A model generated the notes under the pieces. That model had not been told where the DNA came from and did no database searches. It saw nothing but the letters and a program-made list of their open reading frames with translations. From JAKAGZ01 sp963783855 (GTDB taxonomy: Bacteria; Bacteroidota; Ignavibacteria; Ignavibacteriales; Ignavibacteriaceae): a stretch of 64,000 bases of DNA. Within the stretch, counting starts at the first letter, position 1, and each line of letters opens with the position of its first letter. The stretch lies in contig CAWAPE010000007.1 in the NCBI GenBank assembly GCA_963783855.1, positions 124,001 to 188,000 of the forward strand. Reading direction: 5' to 3'. This document shows positions 49,190 to 58,729 of this stretch, piece by piece. The position numbers and the translations under genes are program-made.

Positions 49190-49765
49190 ATGAAAAAAAT
49201 TTATCATGTATTCTTTACCATGTTGCTGTGTTTTTTCCTGGCCCAGGCAGTTTCTTCCCAGAATATGACGGGGGAAATGTCCGGTGGTTCACCATCACTT
49301 GTAAAACTAACCGCAGGTGATTTGCAGGGTACTTCTGGTAAGATTATTAGCCTGGCAGATGCAATGCCGGCTGAAGATTATAACTGGCGGCCAATGGAAG
49401 GGGTAAGATCGGTTAGTGAAGTTTACGTGCATATAGCATTGACCAATTATTTTATCCTGTCTTATTGTGGTGTGAAAATGCCGGATAATCTGAAACCAGG
49501 CTCTGAAAACACGGATCTTGAAAAAACAATTACAGGTAAAAAAGAGGTAATGGAATTATTGAAAAAATCTTTTGATGCCACACAAAAATTCCTGGACAAC
49601 TACGATGGTGCTGACTTAAATACTAAGGTTGAACTACCATTTGGGAAATTTACAAAGGGACAATTGTTAATGATTCTTACAGGTCATGCGCATGAGCATC
49701 TTGGACAATCAATAGCTTATGCGAGGATGAATAAAATTGTACCGCCATGGTCAGGTAAGCAATAG
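49190..49765 (+). CDS. exported DinB/YfiT-fold protein
   Basis: ATG 49190 is chosen: AAGGAG lies a few bases upstream, and it gives a clean signal peptide ('MKKIYHVFFTMLLCFFLAQA', processed near Ser-Gln). The 191-residue product is a four-helix DinB-type fold with probable metal-binding His residues: 'SVSEVYVHIALTNYFILSY' and 'LMILTGHAHEHLGQSIAYAR' near the C-terminus, the usual three-His set. Related enzymes include bacillithiol/mycothiol-dependent transferases, but exported DinB proteins of this group have no known function. It is monocistronic and ends at a terminator. Confidence 0.85.
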   Translation: MKKIYHVFFTMLLCFFLAQAVSSQNMTGEMSGGSPSLVKLTAGDLQGTSGKIISLADAMPAEDYNWRPMEGVRSVSEVYVHIALTNYFILSYCGVKMPDNLKPGSENTDLEKTITGKKEVMELLKKSFDATQKFLDNYDGADLNTKVELPFGKFTKGQLLMILTGHAHEHLGQSIAYARMNKIVPPWSGKQ

Positions 49766-49773
49766 AATTAAAA

Positions 49774-49799
49774 AAAGTCCCGGATAAAACCGGGACTTT
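49774..49799. terminator. intrinsic terminator between convergent genes
   Basis: AAAGTCCCGG (49774-49783) pairs perfectly with CCGGGACTTT (49790-49799), loop ATAAAA, with an A-run before and a short T-run after. It can serve both the DinB-like gene and, in reverse, the VPS10-like gene ending at 49850. Confidence 0.88.
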
Positions 49800-49849
49800 A
49801 ACATTTGGTTTAAATAACTGATTATTTCAATTCAATGGGCTTGTATTTT

Positions 49850-52800
49850 TTAAAGATTCGTAAAACCTGTCTCTTTAACCGTTTTTTCAAATTCCGCAAT
49901 GTCGGTCCGGTAAAGTTTATCCATATCTGATAAAATACTCTCTTCCAGTTTTTTGACCTTTTCATATTTTACCAAAGCGTTCTGATAAGGCGCATCCAGC
50001 GGGTAAAAATTCAGGTAACCCGCCATACCCATTTCTGAAGTAAGAATGCCGGTTTCATCGGGTATTCCAACCGATGTTGAATCTGGTGTTATTCTGTTCG
50101 CAAGTTTTGTCAGTTTCTTCTCAAGTTCATCGGCTTTTTTCTTTAATTCTTTAGCTTTTGTTGTATCGAGGTTTGCAGCAAATTCTTTTACAGTTTCAAT
50201 GGCTTTATAAGTTTTTTTAATTTGGTTAAAAGCTTTGGCGGCAGTTTCAGAAATTCGGCCAACCTTCTTATTGAAATCATAGTGGGCTTTTAACTTATCA
50301 AATCCTGCATTAAATCTCGGATCACTTTTTACGTTGAAATTTCCTGACATTTCCTGTTCACCGGCTTTAATTTTCACAATATATTTTCCCGGCAGTACCA
50401 GTTGTCCCGGTCTGTCGTTTCCTTCTTTATTTACCGCGCGTGGCCTGTCAGGAGCTTTTTCCCTTAAATCCCACGCAACACGATTGACACCGTTGTGAAA
50501 CGTTCCTTTGAAAGTTCTTATTAAAGTTGAATCTTCATTGAATATTTTAATTGTTGCTTTTTTCTCCTTTTCTGTTCCCTCAAGAGAAGTAATGCTGTCG
50601 GGTACACTTAAATAGTAAGTAAAGTAAGCGCCGTACATTCTGTTCTTACCGCTAAACTGATCACTGCTTGTAAACCATTCTCCACCGACGGTAGCACGGA
50701 TAAATTCAGTTGCATCGTTTATATGGAATAAATGAGATTTACTTTTTAATATTTTTTCATTCAGTTCTCTCAGGGGAGTAATATCATCGAGTATATAAAC
50801 AGCTCTGCCATAAGTCCCAATTACAAGATCACTTTCACGCTTCTGAATTGTCATTGCTTCCATTGGTGCTGTAGGTAATCCGTGTGTCCATTTTGTCCAG
50901 TGTTTACCTGCATCTATGCTGAAGTACAGATTAAATTCTGTACCAAGGAACAGGAGATTTTCATCAACAGGATCCTCTTCAATTGTAAGTGCATATCCAT
51001 CTAAGTTTTTTGTTACCAAACTTTGCCAGCTTTCTCCGTAATTATGGGTCACAAAAACATAAGGTGTCCAGTCGTGTCTTCTGTGATTTTCAAAAACTAC
51101 GTAAGCGGTAGCAGCATCAAATTTGGAAGCTTTCACACGGGGGATCCAGGTTCCGGCAGGAACCATTTTTGAATCGACCAATTCAGTTGATACAAGCGTC
51201 CACGTTTTTCCTCCGTTTTTTGTTAACTGGAGATTTCCATCATCGGTACCGGCCCAGATTACTCCCGGTTTTACCGGGCTTGGTGAAATAGTTAGAATAG
51301 TTGTAAAGTTTTCTGCGCCGGTTGCGTCTATTGTAAGCCCGCCGCTCTCACCCTGTTTTTGTTTTGTTGTATCGTTTGTAGTCAGGTCCGGACTTATTAT
51401 TGTCCAGGTTTTTCCCTTGTCCGTACTTTTATGTATAAACTGGCTTCCGTAATATATAGTTGATGTATTGAACGGATCGATTGCAAAAGCAGTGTTCCAG
51501 TTGTATCTGTCCTTTACATCCGATTCTGTCGGGCGGATCAGTTTGTACAAACCTTCTTTTAGATTGTAATAATAAAAATATCCTTCCTGAGACATCGAGT
51601 AACCGGCATCCGGATTTTCCGGATCTGCCTGGATGTCGAAACCATCTCCGTCTGTCAGAGACTGCCAGTCCGAATTATAAATCCCCCCCGATTTATAACT
51701 GGTGGACGGACCCCGCCAGCTTCCATTATCCTGCAGACCGCCGTAAACATTATAAGGTATTTCATTATCCACTGAAATATGATAATACTGTGCAAGCGGA
51801 AGATTTGCCGCGAACCTCCATGTTTCTCCTCGGTCGTGACTGATAGCGATTCCACCGTCGTTTCCAGCAATTAGGGTCTCACCGTTAGGCTGAATCCACA
51901 ATGCGTGGTTATCAACATGAATGTTTCCCTGAATGTTGTGGAAGGATTTTCCCGCGTCAATGGATTCTTCCAGTATAAATTGAATTCTGTAAATAATATT
52001 TTCATTTACAGGGTTTACCATAATTCTGCCAAAGTAAAAAGGCCGCGGGTTGACGTTCCGTTTTGAATTAACCGTCTTCCAGGTATAACCGCCGTCTTCG
52101 GATCTTAATAGCGCGCTTTCTTTTGCTTCCGCCATTGCATAAACAATATTCGGTTTATTTGTGGAAAATGCCAATCCAATTTTGCCGAGTTCGCCATCGG
52201 GTAGTCCGTCTTTATGAGTAAGTTTTTTCCAATTATCACCTCCGTCGACCGTGAGATACAGTCCGCTACCGGGACCACCGGATTTAAAGAACCATGGCCA
52301 TCTCCTATGCTGCCACATTGAAACAATAAGTTTATTCGGGTTTGAGGGATCCATTATCATGTCGCCAACACCGGTTTTCTCATCAACATATAAAATCTTT
52401 TTCCACGTTTTTCCCCCATCAGTGGTTTTATAAAGGCCTCTGTCCTTTGTATATCCCCAGTTTGTTCCAAGGGCTCCAACATATGCTATGTCCGGATTTG
52501 TGGGATCGAGTTGAATGCTTGAGATTGTCTCTGTTTTATCCAGTCCCAGGAATTCCCACGTTTTTCCGCCATCCAAAGATTTATAAACGCCTCTTCCAAC
52601 ACCTGCACTATTCCTGATGTTTGATTCTCCTGTACCGGCCCAGACTATATTCGGGTTTGCCTGGTAAATTGCGATGGCTCCAATTGATGATACCGGCTCT
52701 TTGTCAAAAATCGGTTTCCAATCCGTGCCCCCGTTTACTGATTTCCATATGCCTCCTGTCGCTGAACCAACATAAATTATATTCGGATTTTTGTTAACCG

Positions 52801-52957
52801 CGTCAATCGCCGCTATTCGTCCGCTCATACCAGCAGGGCCAATATTGCGGGCTTTAATTCCCCTGAACAGGGAAGTATCAACCTGCTGCGCGTTTGCTAC
52901 TACGAAGAATATCATGGCTAAAATAAATGGCAACAGAAGAGGGGTTCTTCTTTTCAT
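49850..52957 (-). CDS. VPS10/sortilin-like BNR-propeller exoprotein, intact
   Basis: The product is 1035 residues. Signal peptide ~1-23 ('LLLPFILAMIFFVVANAQ'). Residues ~30-740 are propeller blades with repeated Asp-box/BNR motifs (S/T-x-D-x-G-x-T-W): 'VYKSLDGGKTWEFLG', 'LYKTTDGGKTWKKI', 'LTVDGGDNWKKLT', 'FIHKSTDKGKTWTIIS', 'LQLTKNGGKTWTLVS'. Residues ~760-1035 hold a beta-sandwich ('VLPGKYIVKIKAGEQEMSG') and a helical, coiled-coil end ('ELKKKADELEKKLTKLAN'). Related proteins are exported glycosidase-like or protein-binding factors in ignavibacteria and relatives; catalytic activity has not been shown. It is the functional counterpart of the broken copy at 27-30 kb. Confidence 0.88.
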   Translation of the reverse strand: MKRRTPLLLPFILAMIFFVVANAQQVDTSLFRGIKARNIGPAGMSGRIAAIDAVNKNPNIIYVGSATGGIWKSVNGGTDWKPIFDKEPVSSIGAIAIYQANPNIVWAGTGESNIRNSAGVGRGVYKSLDGGKTWEFLGLDKTETISSIQLDPTNPDIAYVGALGTNWGYTKDRGLYKTTDGGKTWKKILYVDEKTGVGDMIMDPSNPNKLIVSMWQHRRWPWFFKSGGPGSGLYLTVDGGDNWKKLTHKDGLPDGELGKIGLAFSTNKPNIVYAMAEAKESALLRSEDGGYTWKTVNSKRNVNPRPFYFGRIMVNPVNENIIYRIQFILEESIDAGKSFHNIQGNIHVDNHALWIQPNGETLIAGNDGGIAISHDRGETWRFAANLPLAQYYHISVDNEIPYNVYGGLQDNGSWRGPSTSYKSGGIYNSDWQSLTDGDGFDIQADPENPDAGYSMSQEGYFYYYNLKEGLYKLIRPTESDVKDRYNWNTAFAIDPFNTSTIYYGSQFIHKSTDKGKTWTIISPDLTTNDTTKQKQGESGGLTIDATGAENFTTILTISPSPVKPGVIWAGTDDGNLQLTKNGGKTWTLVSTELVDSKMVPAGTWIPRVKASKFDAATAYVVFENHRRHDWTPYVFVTHNYGESWQSLVTKNLDGYALTIEEDPVDENLLFLGTEFNLYFSIDAGKHWTKWTHGLPTAPMEAMTIQKRESDLVIGTYGRAVYILDDITPLRELNEKILKSKSHLFHINDATEFIRATVGGEWFTSSDQFSGKNRMYGAYFTYYLSVPDSITSLEGTEKEKKATIKIFNEDSTLIRTFKGTFHNGVNRVAWDLREKAPDRPRAVNKEGNDRPGQLVLPGKYIVKIKAGEQEMSGNFNVKSDPRFNAGFDKLKAHYDFNKKVGRISETAAKAFNQIKKTYKAIETVKEFAANLDTTKAKELKKKADELEKKLTKLANRITPDSTSVGIPDETGILTSEMGMAGYLNFYPLDAPYQNALVKYEKVKKLEESILSDMDKLYRTDIAEFEKTVKETGFTNL

Positions 52958-53182
52958 AGAATCTCCTTTCCAGGTATTGGATAAAATATTGAAATCTTGT
53001 CTTGAAGTTGAAAGTGGAATTTAAGAAATAATTTGTATCATTTACCAGCTTAATTTGATAGAATAATGATTTAATAAATATTCGTAATGAGAAATTCTTA
53101 ATGCTTTTCTTTTCAGGAAACCTTAAATTGACCATTATTTCATTTGAAATTAAATTTAAGAATCATTTAGCCCGGGACGGAA

Positions 53183-54817
53183 ATGAAACTCGACAAAGAC
53201 CTCCAATCGATACAGGAAGCGCGTGATCTTGCAAGGAAAGCAAAGGAAGCGCAGTTAGAATACCAGCACTTTGAACAAAACCAGGTTGATAAAATAGTGA
53301 AGGCGATGGCAGAAGCAGGTTACGCCGAATCGGAGAGACTGGCAAAAATGGCGGTTGAGGAGAGCGGATTCGGGAAGTGGCAGGACAAGGTTATTAAAAA
53401 CCAGTTCGGTACTAAAAATGTTTATGAATCAATTAAAGATCTTAAAACCACTGGCGTTGTAGCAATTGAAGCTGACGGAAAAATTGTGAAAATTGCCGTG
53501 CCAATGGGAGTTGTGTGCGCGCTTGTTCCTTCTACTAACCCAACCTCAACAGCAATGTTTAAAGCGTTGATTTCATTGAAAACAAGAAATAGTATTGTTG
53601 TGAGTCCACATCCGCGCACTGCTAATTGCACAGCGGAAGCGATGCGGATTTTATCAGAAGCCGCTGAAAATGCCGGAGCTCCCAAAGGGTTAATCCAATG
53701 TCTCAGCAATCCTACGATTGAAGGCACGGATGCATTGATGGGAGATAAAAACATCGCCGTCATTCTCGCCACAGGAAGCAACCCGATGGTTAAAGCAGCT
53801 TACAGTTCAGGGACACCGGCGTACGGTGTTGGTGCCGGCAATGTGCCTGCGTTCATAGAAAAATCAGCCGATTATAAAAAAGCAGTTGCCGATATTATTT
53901 ACGGAACTACTTTCGATAATGGAACACTCTGTTCATCAGAGCAGGCAATGATAGTTGACAAAACCTTGTGTGAAAAAGTTATTGAAGAAGCAAAAGCAAA
54001 AGGCGCGTATTTTGTAAACGAAGAGGAAAAGAAAAAATTAGCAAAAGCGATTCAGACAGATTTCAGAATTAATCCGGCAATTGTAGGACAGTCAGCTCCA
54101 TTCATCGCAAAGTATGCAGGATTTTCCGTTCCCGAAAATACATCTGTTTTAATTGCTGAGTGTGCGGAAGTCGGGAAAAGCGATCCGCTTTCAATGGAAA
54201 AATTATCTCCCATTCTTGCTTTTTATACAGTTGATGGCTGGCTTGAGGGGTGTCACCACTGCATAGATCTCCTGAGATTTGGAGGAATCGGACACACAAT
54301 GGTAATTCATTCCAACGACCAGGGAATAATTATGAAATTTGCCCTTGAAAAACCGGCGTTCAGAATTCTTGTAAATACGGTCTCGTCTATCGGTGCTGTT
54401 GGCTACACAACAGCTCTGAATCCTTCGATGACTCTCGGACCGGGAACCATTGGAGGCTCGATAATTTCTGAAAATGTAACAGCTAAACATTTAATGAATA
54501 TTAAAAGTCTCGCCTTTGAAGTAAATCCGGTTAACAAAGGAAACAGCGTTACTTCATTTAAAGTTGATAAAGTACATCAGCGGCCTTCATCCGAGCCAAG
54601 TTCTCTAATGAAGGAAATTGAAGAAAGATTAAAAGCCAGGGCAGGAAATTTTCCGCAACGTGATTCATATCTTCCCGTAAAAGGCCCAGATTTTAAACCG
54701 GCAGAAAAAAATGTTACTGCTGAAAAACAAAGTGTCGCAAAATCTGTTAAGACTTTAGGTACAGGAATGACTGAAGCAGAAGTTAATAAGATTATTAAAG
54801 ACTTTAAATTACCTTAA
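53183..54817 (+). CDS. CoA-acylating aldehyde dehydrogenase with C-terminal linker and helix
   Basis: It interconverts an aldehyde and its acyl-CoA, e.g. acetaldehyde to acetyl-CoA; 544 residues against ~460-480 for the usual EutE/PduP-type enzyme. The catalytic cysteine is Cys250 in 'YGTTFDNGTLCSSEQAMIVD', with the CoA-type loop 'VPSTNPTSTAMFKALISLKT' (~115-134) and the nucleotide motif 'ATGSNPMVKAAYSSGTPAYG'. Residues ~470-525 form a flexible Lys/Ser/Pro-rich linker, and ~527-544 ('GMTEAEVNKIIKDFKLP') is a short amphipathic helix like those used as encapsulation peptides in bacterial microcompartments, but no shell gene lies in the window. The specific aldehyde is undecided. Confidence 0.88.
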   Translation: MKLDKDLQSIQEARDLARKAKEAQLEYQHFEQNQVDKIVKAMAEAGYAESERLAKMAVEESGFGKWQDKVIKNQFGTKNVYESIKDLKTTGVVAIEADGKIVKIAVPMGVVCALVPSTNPTSTAMFKALISLKTRNSIVVSPHPRTANCTAEAMRILSEAAENAGAPKGLIQCLSNPTIEGTDALMGDKNIAVILATGSNPMVKAAYSSGTPAYGVGAGNVPAFIEKSADYKKAVADIIYGTTFDNGTLCSSEQAMIVDKTLCEKVIEEAKAKGAYFVNEEEKKKLAKAIQTDFRINPAIVGQSAPFIAKYAGFSVPENTSVLIAECAEVGKSDPLSMEKLSPILAFYTVDGWLEGCHHCIDLLRFGGIGHTMVIHSNDQGIIMKFALEKPAFRILVNTVSSIGAVGYTTALNPSMTLGPGTIGGSIISENVTAKHLMNIKSLAFEVNPVNKGNSVTSFKVDKVHQRPSSEPSSLMKEIEERLKARAGNFPQRDSYLPVKGPDFKPAEKNVTAEKQSVAKSVKTLGTGMTEAEVNKIIKDFKLP

Positions 54818-54822
54818 ATAAA

Positions 54823-56298
54823 TTAAGGTTTAATACTAAAATATTCTCTTATCTTTTCAGCAAGTTCACGGTTTGTATTAATATTTACAAATTCATTTTT
54901 AGCTGGTAAGTAGTTGTAATCTTTTTCCCAATCTGAAATATTCTCCCTGATTTCTTTTAAAGCGTTACAAATGAAAGAAATTTCTTTATTTGTCATTGTT
55001 GGGTGAATTGACATTCTTATCCAGCCCGGTTTCTCGGAAAGGTCACCGTGATTTATTTTTTCTGTAATATGCTGCGATTGTTCGTGGGTAACGTGAAGCA
55101 AATAATGACCGTATGTACCTGCGCAGGAACACCCGCCCCGCATTTGTATTCCATAACGATCGTTTAATAATTTAACGATAAGATTATAATGAATGTTCTC
55201 GATATAAAAAGAAATTGCGCCGAGCCTGTGTTCAATATTTCCGGCAAGAATGTGAAGGCCTTTTATATTCTTCAATCCATCAAAGGTCATCTTCACCAGT
55301 TCTTCTTCACGGGCTTTTATATTTTCAACGCCCATTTGTTCTTTTAGTTTTATACAGAGTGCTGCCTTGATTGTCTGTAAAAATCCCGGGGTTCCACCAT
55401 CCTCGCGTGCTTCTATATTGGAGACAAATTTGTGTTGCCCCCAGGGATTCGTCCAATCAACGGTTCCGCCGCCCGGGTTGTCCGGGATCAAATTTTTATA
55501 AAGCTTCGAATCAAAAATCAATACACCGGGTGTGCCGGGCCCGCCAAGAAATTTATGAGGTGAGAATAATATCGCGTCAAGTTTTTCCATTGGATCAGCC
55601 GGGTGCATATCCATTTCAGCGTACGGCGCTGAACAGGCAAAATCGATGAAACAAAATCCGCCGTGCTCGTGAACCATTTTCGCCATTTTATGATAAGGTG
55701 TTTCAATCCCCGTAACATTTGAACAGGCTGTGAACGCCCCAATTTTCAACTGCCTGTCTTCATATTTCTTTAATAATCTTTCAAGGTCGCGAAGATCAAC
55801 AAGGCCTTCCTTTGTCGGTTTAATTACAATAACTTCCGCAATTGTTTCCAGCCACGAAGTATGATTTGAATGATGTTCCATATGAGTCACAAAAACTACA
55901 GGGCGTAAATTTCCATCGAGCTTAACAAAAGAACGTAATTGCTCCGGTACTTTTAGTCCCAGAATCCGCTGCCATTTATTAATCATGGCAGTCATCCCCG
56001 AACCGGCTGTAATTATAGCATCATCTTTTGATGCGTTAACGTGATCTTTAATTATTTTGTGAGCTTGATGGTAGGAGAGCGTCATCTGTGTACCGGTCTC
56101 ACTCGATTCTGAATGAGTGTTGCCTACAAGCGGTCCGAATAACTTACAGATTTTTTCTTCAATAGGTTCGTATAATCGTCCACTGGCTATCCAGTCGGCA
56201 TAGATCAATCTTTGTTCACCGTAAGGAGAAATAAATGTTGCATCGTGGCCAACAGTATTTGTTCTGAATTTTTCAAAATATTTTTCGAGATCGCTCAT
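54823..56298 (-). CDS. class V aminotransferase-fold PLP enzyme (cysteine-desulfurase-like)
   Basis: ATG 56298 starts 'MSDLEKYFEKFRTNTVGHD'; the in-frame codons above it are hydrophobic AT-rich sequence. The product is 491 residues. Features: 'YADWIASGRLYEPIEEKI' (~44-61), 'IITAGSGMTAMINKWQRI', 'THMEHHSNHTSWLE', 'TACSNVTGIETPYHKMAKMV', 'CFIDFACSAPYAEMDM', and PLP Lys in 'ILFSPHKFLGGPGTPGVLIF'. The C-terminal 'MRGGCSCAGTYGHYLLH' has a cysteine cluster at the place where SufS/Csd proteins carry catalytic Cys. It may be a desulfurase or a selenocysteine-lyase relative; no Suf scaffold gene is near. It converges with the aldehyde dehydrogenase gene, five bases apart. Confidence 0.85.
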   Translation of the reverse strand: MSDLEKYFEKFRTNTVGHDATFISPYGEQRLIYADWIASGRLYEPIEEKICKLFGPLVGNTHSESSETGTQMTLSYHQAHKIIKDHVNASKDDAIITAGSGMTAMINKWQRILGLKVPEQLRSFVKLDGNLRPVVFVTHMEHHSNHTSWLETIAEVIVIKPTKEGLVDLRDLERLLKKYEDRQLKIGAFTACSNVTGIETPYHKMAKMVHEHGGFCFIDFACSAPYAEMDMHPADPMEKLDAILFSPHKFLGGPGTPGVLIFDSKLYKNLIPDNPGGGTVDWTNPWGQHKFVSNIEAREDGGTPGFLQTIKAALCIKLKEQMGVENIKAREEELVKMTFDGLKNIKGLHILAGNIEHRLGAISFYIENIHYNLIVKLLNDRYGIQMRGGCSCAGTYGHYLLHVTHEQSQHITEKINHGDLSEKPGWIRMSIHPTMTNKEISFICNALKEIRENISDWEKDYNYLPAKNEFVNINTNRELAEKIREYFSIKP

Positions 56299-56478
56299 CG
56301 GGGCTCCATATGGAATAACAAAATATGTATCAAATATAATGATTTTGGTAATGCTTTTACAGGCCGGTATTTGTAACAAAATTAAGTCTACTGACCAATA
56401 CGGGTCGCTTAGACTGTTTTATTTTAACTTGGTGCTTTTTTTTCTATTTTTAACCAATCAATAATAATACCCATCTTT

Positions 56479-57399
56479 ATGAAATATTTAATCGGTATTG
56501 ACGGCGGCGGAACAGGTTCTTCCTGTGTAATTACCGATCCGGGCGGAAAAATACTATTTCGATGCAAAGGCGGACCAACCAATTTTTTAAGATATGATAT
56601 AGATGAAGTTTGTAAAACTTTATATTCATTAATAAATGAATGTAGAAAAAGCCAAAAAATTTCATTTAAGGATATCGGCGGTGTTGTAATTGGTACAGCC
56701 GGGGGTGGAAGAGAAAAAGATGCACAGTTTCTGGAAAATCATTTCAGAAAATATCTCAGATCAAAAAAGACATCCATAAAATCTATTAAAGTAGTTGATG
56801 ACGGAATTATTGCGCTTGAAGGAGCTTTCTCCGGCGGACCCGGTTGTATACTGATTTCAGGAACCGGTTCAATAATTTACGGGAAAAATAAAAAAGGGAA
56901 ATATTTTAGGTTAGGTGGATACGGGAATAGAATTGGCGACGAGGGAAGTGGATACTCAATAGGACGAAATGGTCTGAATGCTGTTGCAAAAAATTTTGAT
57001 GGCAGGGGTGAAAAAACTATGCTTACCGGTTATTTAAGAAGACATTTCAAAATTAATACCGGCCAGAATTTAATTGACAAAATTTATCGCGGAAATTTTG
57101 ATATTGCTTCATTTGCGCCTTTTGTAATTAAAGTAGCAGGTAAAAAAGATAAAATATCAATTAATATTTTAGATGATGAAGCGGGTGAACTTTTACTGCA
57201 TTTAAAAGCGATGAAGAAATTGCTTAATAATAAATTTGATGTAGCCTTTCTTGGCTCTCTGATTTCAGGTAAGAATTATTATTCTGATTTGTTAAAGAAA
57301 AAAATAAACAGAGAACTCAAAGGAGTAAAAATTGTTAAACCGGAAAACTCACCGGAAGTCGGTGCGGTATTATTGGCCAGGCAGCTTATTAAAGATTGA
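56479..57399 (+). CDS. BadF/BadG/BcrA/BcrD-type ATPase, N-acetylglucosamine/muramyl-sugar kinase-like
   Basis: It phosphorylates a sugar amine with ATP, probably N-acetylglucosamine from wall turnover; 306 residues, ASKHA fold. The phosphate loop 'YLIGIDGGGTGSSCVITD' is at ~3-20, 'VVIGTAGGGREKDAQFLENH' at ~70-89, the second phosphate motif 'CILISGTGSIIYGKNKKGK' at ~132-150, and 'LGGYGNRIGDEGSGYSIGRN' (~154-173) carries the acidic metal ligands. It is first of four genes with the AmpG-like permease, serine hydrolase and GH3 glucosaminidase; that gene order points to muropeptide sugar recycling. Confidence 0.88.
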   Translation: MKYLIGIDGGGTGSSCVITDPGGKILFRCKGGPTNFLRYDIDEVCKTLYSLINECRKSQKISFKDIGGVVIGTAGGGREKDAQFLENHFRKYLRSKKTSIKSIKVVDDGIIALEGAFSGGPGCILISGTGSIIYGKNKKGKYFRLGGYGNRIGDEGSGYSIGRNGLNAVAKNFDGRGEKTMLTGYLRRHFKINTGQNLIDKIYRGNFDIASFAPFVIKVAGKKDKISINILDDEAGELLLHLKAMKKLLNNKFDVAFLGSLISGKNYYSDLLKKKINRELKGVKIVKPENSPEVGAVLLARQLIKD

Positions 57400-57438
57400 C
57401 CCACTTCAAATAATTTGTAAAGAATAAAAAGCAATTAC

Positions 57439-58728
57439 ATGACAAGCAAAAAAATATCTGTACGCAATCCCTGGAGCTGGGTTCCATCTTTATATTTAGC
57501 TGAAGGACTGCCTTATATAATTGTAATGTCGGTTTCAGTGATTATGTACAAAAGGCTTGGTCTTTCAAACACAGACATTGCTTTGTACACAAGCTGGCTT
57601 TATTTGCCGTGGGTAATTAAACCTCTCTGGAGTCCGGTCGTTGATATACTAAAGACCAAGCGACTCTGGATAGTTTTAATGCAGTCATTAATAGGTATTG
57701 CATTTGCCGGTATTGCTTTTACAATTCCAGCCTCAAATTTTGTTCAGTACACTCTCGCATTTTTCTGGCTGATGGCGTTCAGTTCAGCAACGCATGATAT
57801 AGCTGCTGATGGATTTTATATGCTTGCCCTTTCGGAACACGATCAGTCTTTCTTCGTGGGAATCCGTTCAACATTTTACCGTGCAGCAATGCTTACAGGA
57901 AATGGTTTGCTTGTAATACTTGCCGGCTATTTTGAAAACTCACTTGGTAATATTGCACATGCCTGGGCGATTTGTTTTTTCATCCTGGCTGCATTATTTG
58001 CATTCTTTTCAATTTATCACTTTTTTATTTTTCCTTACCCTGTAAAAGATAGACCCGTAGTAGGAGATGATAACAGGAGTTTCCTGAAAAATTATTTCAG
58101 CACTTTTATAGTTTTCTTCAAAAAAAATAAAATTATTATTGTCCTTGCGTATATTCTATTTTACAGGCTTGGAGAGGCACAGCTGGCAAAAATTGCTCCT
58201 CTGTTTCTACTTGATTCAAAGGCTGTTGGCGGTATAGCCTTATCAACGGAGCAGGTGGGATTTATTTACGGGACTATTGGTGTTATATTCCTTGTTATTG
58301 GAGGGATCACTGGCGGAATAGTGGCTTCAAGGAACGGATTAAAATATTGGATCTGGTGGATGGTTGCGGCAATAAACATTCCTGATCTTGTTTATGTCTT
58401 TCTTTCATATACGCAGACGTCAAATTTATATTTAATTAATGCCGCGGTTGCACTTGAACAATTCGGGTATGGATTTGGCTTTACTGCATTTTTGCTATTC
58501 CTGATATTTGTTTCAGAAGGTGAGCACAAAACTTCTCATTATGCAATAGCTACCGGTATTATGGCACTCGGAATGATGATACCCGGAATGATTAGCGGAT
58601 GGATGCAGGAATTGATTGGCTATCAACATTTTTTCCTCTGGGTTTGCCTTTCAACAATTCCGGCTTTTATTTTAACAAAGTATATCCCGATTGATCCTGA
58701 ATTCGGAAAGAAAAAGGAAGTTGCCTGA
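57439..58728 (+). CDS. AmpG-like MFS muropeptide transporter
   Basis: The product is 429 residues with 12 predicted membrane helices over ~20-420. It imports GlcNAc-anhydroMurNAc or its peptides from the periplasm in the AmpG family; members carry the block near the N-terminus 'LYLAEGLPYIIVMSVSVIMY' (~17-36), present here, and 'YTSWLYLPWVIKPLWSPVVD' (~53-72), typical of AmpG-like transporters. 'SSATHDIAADGFYML' (~117-131) is another family signature. Context is decisive: upstream a sugar kinase, downstream a lipoprotein serine hydrolase and NagZ-like GH3. The next gene's start lies one base after its stop. Confidence 0.88.
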   Translation: MTSKKISVRNPWSWVPSLYLAEGLPYIIVMSVSVIMYKRLGLSNTDIALYTSWLYLPWVIKPLWSPVVDILKTKRLWIVLMQSLIGIAFAGIAFTIPASNFVQYTLAFFWLMAFSSATHDIAADGFYMLALSEHDQSFFVGIRSTFYRAAMLTGNGLLVILAGYFENSLGNIAHAWAICFFILAALFAFFSIYHFFIFPYPVKDRPVVGDDNRSFLKNYFSTFIVFFKKNKIIIVLAYILFYRLGEAQLAKIAPLFLLDSKAVGGIALSTEQVGFIYGTIGVIFLVIGGITGGIVASRNGLKYWIWWMVAAINIPDLVYVFLSYTQTSNLYLINAAVALEQFGYGFGFTAFLLFLIFVSEGEHKTSHYAIATGIMALGMMIPGMISGWMQELIGYQHFFLWVCLSTIPAFILTKYIPIDPEFGKKKEVA

Positions 58729-58729
58729 A

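Noticed and set aside
50100..52650. Plus-strand open frames inside the VPS10-like gene
   Set aside because: Antisense shadows of the repeated propeller codons, with no recognisable product.
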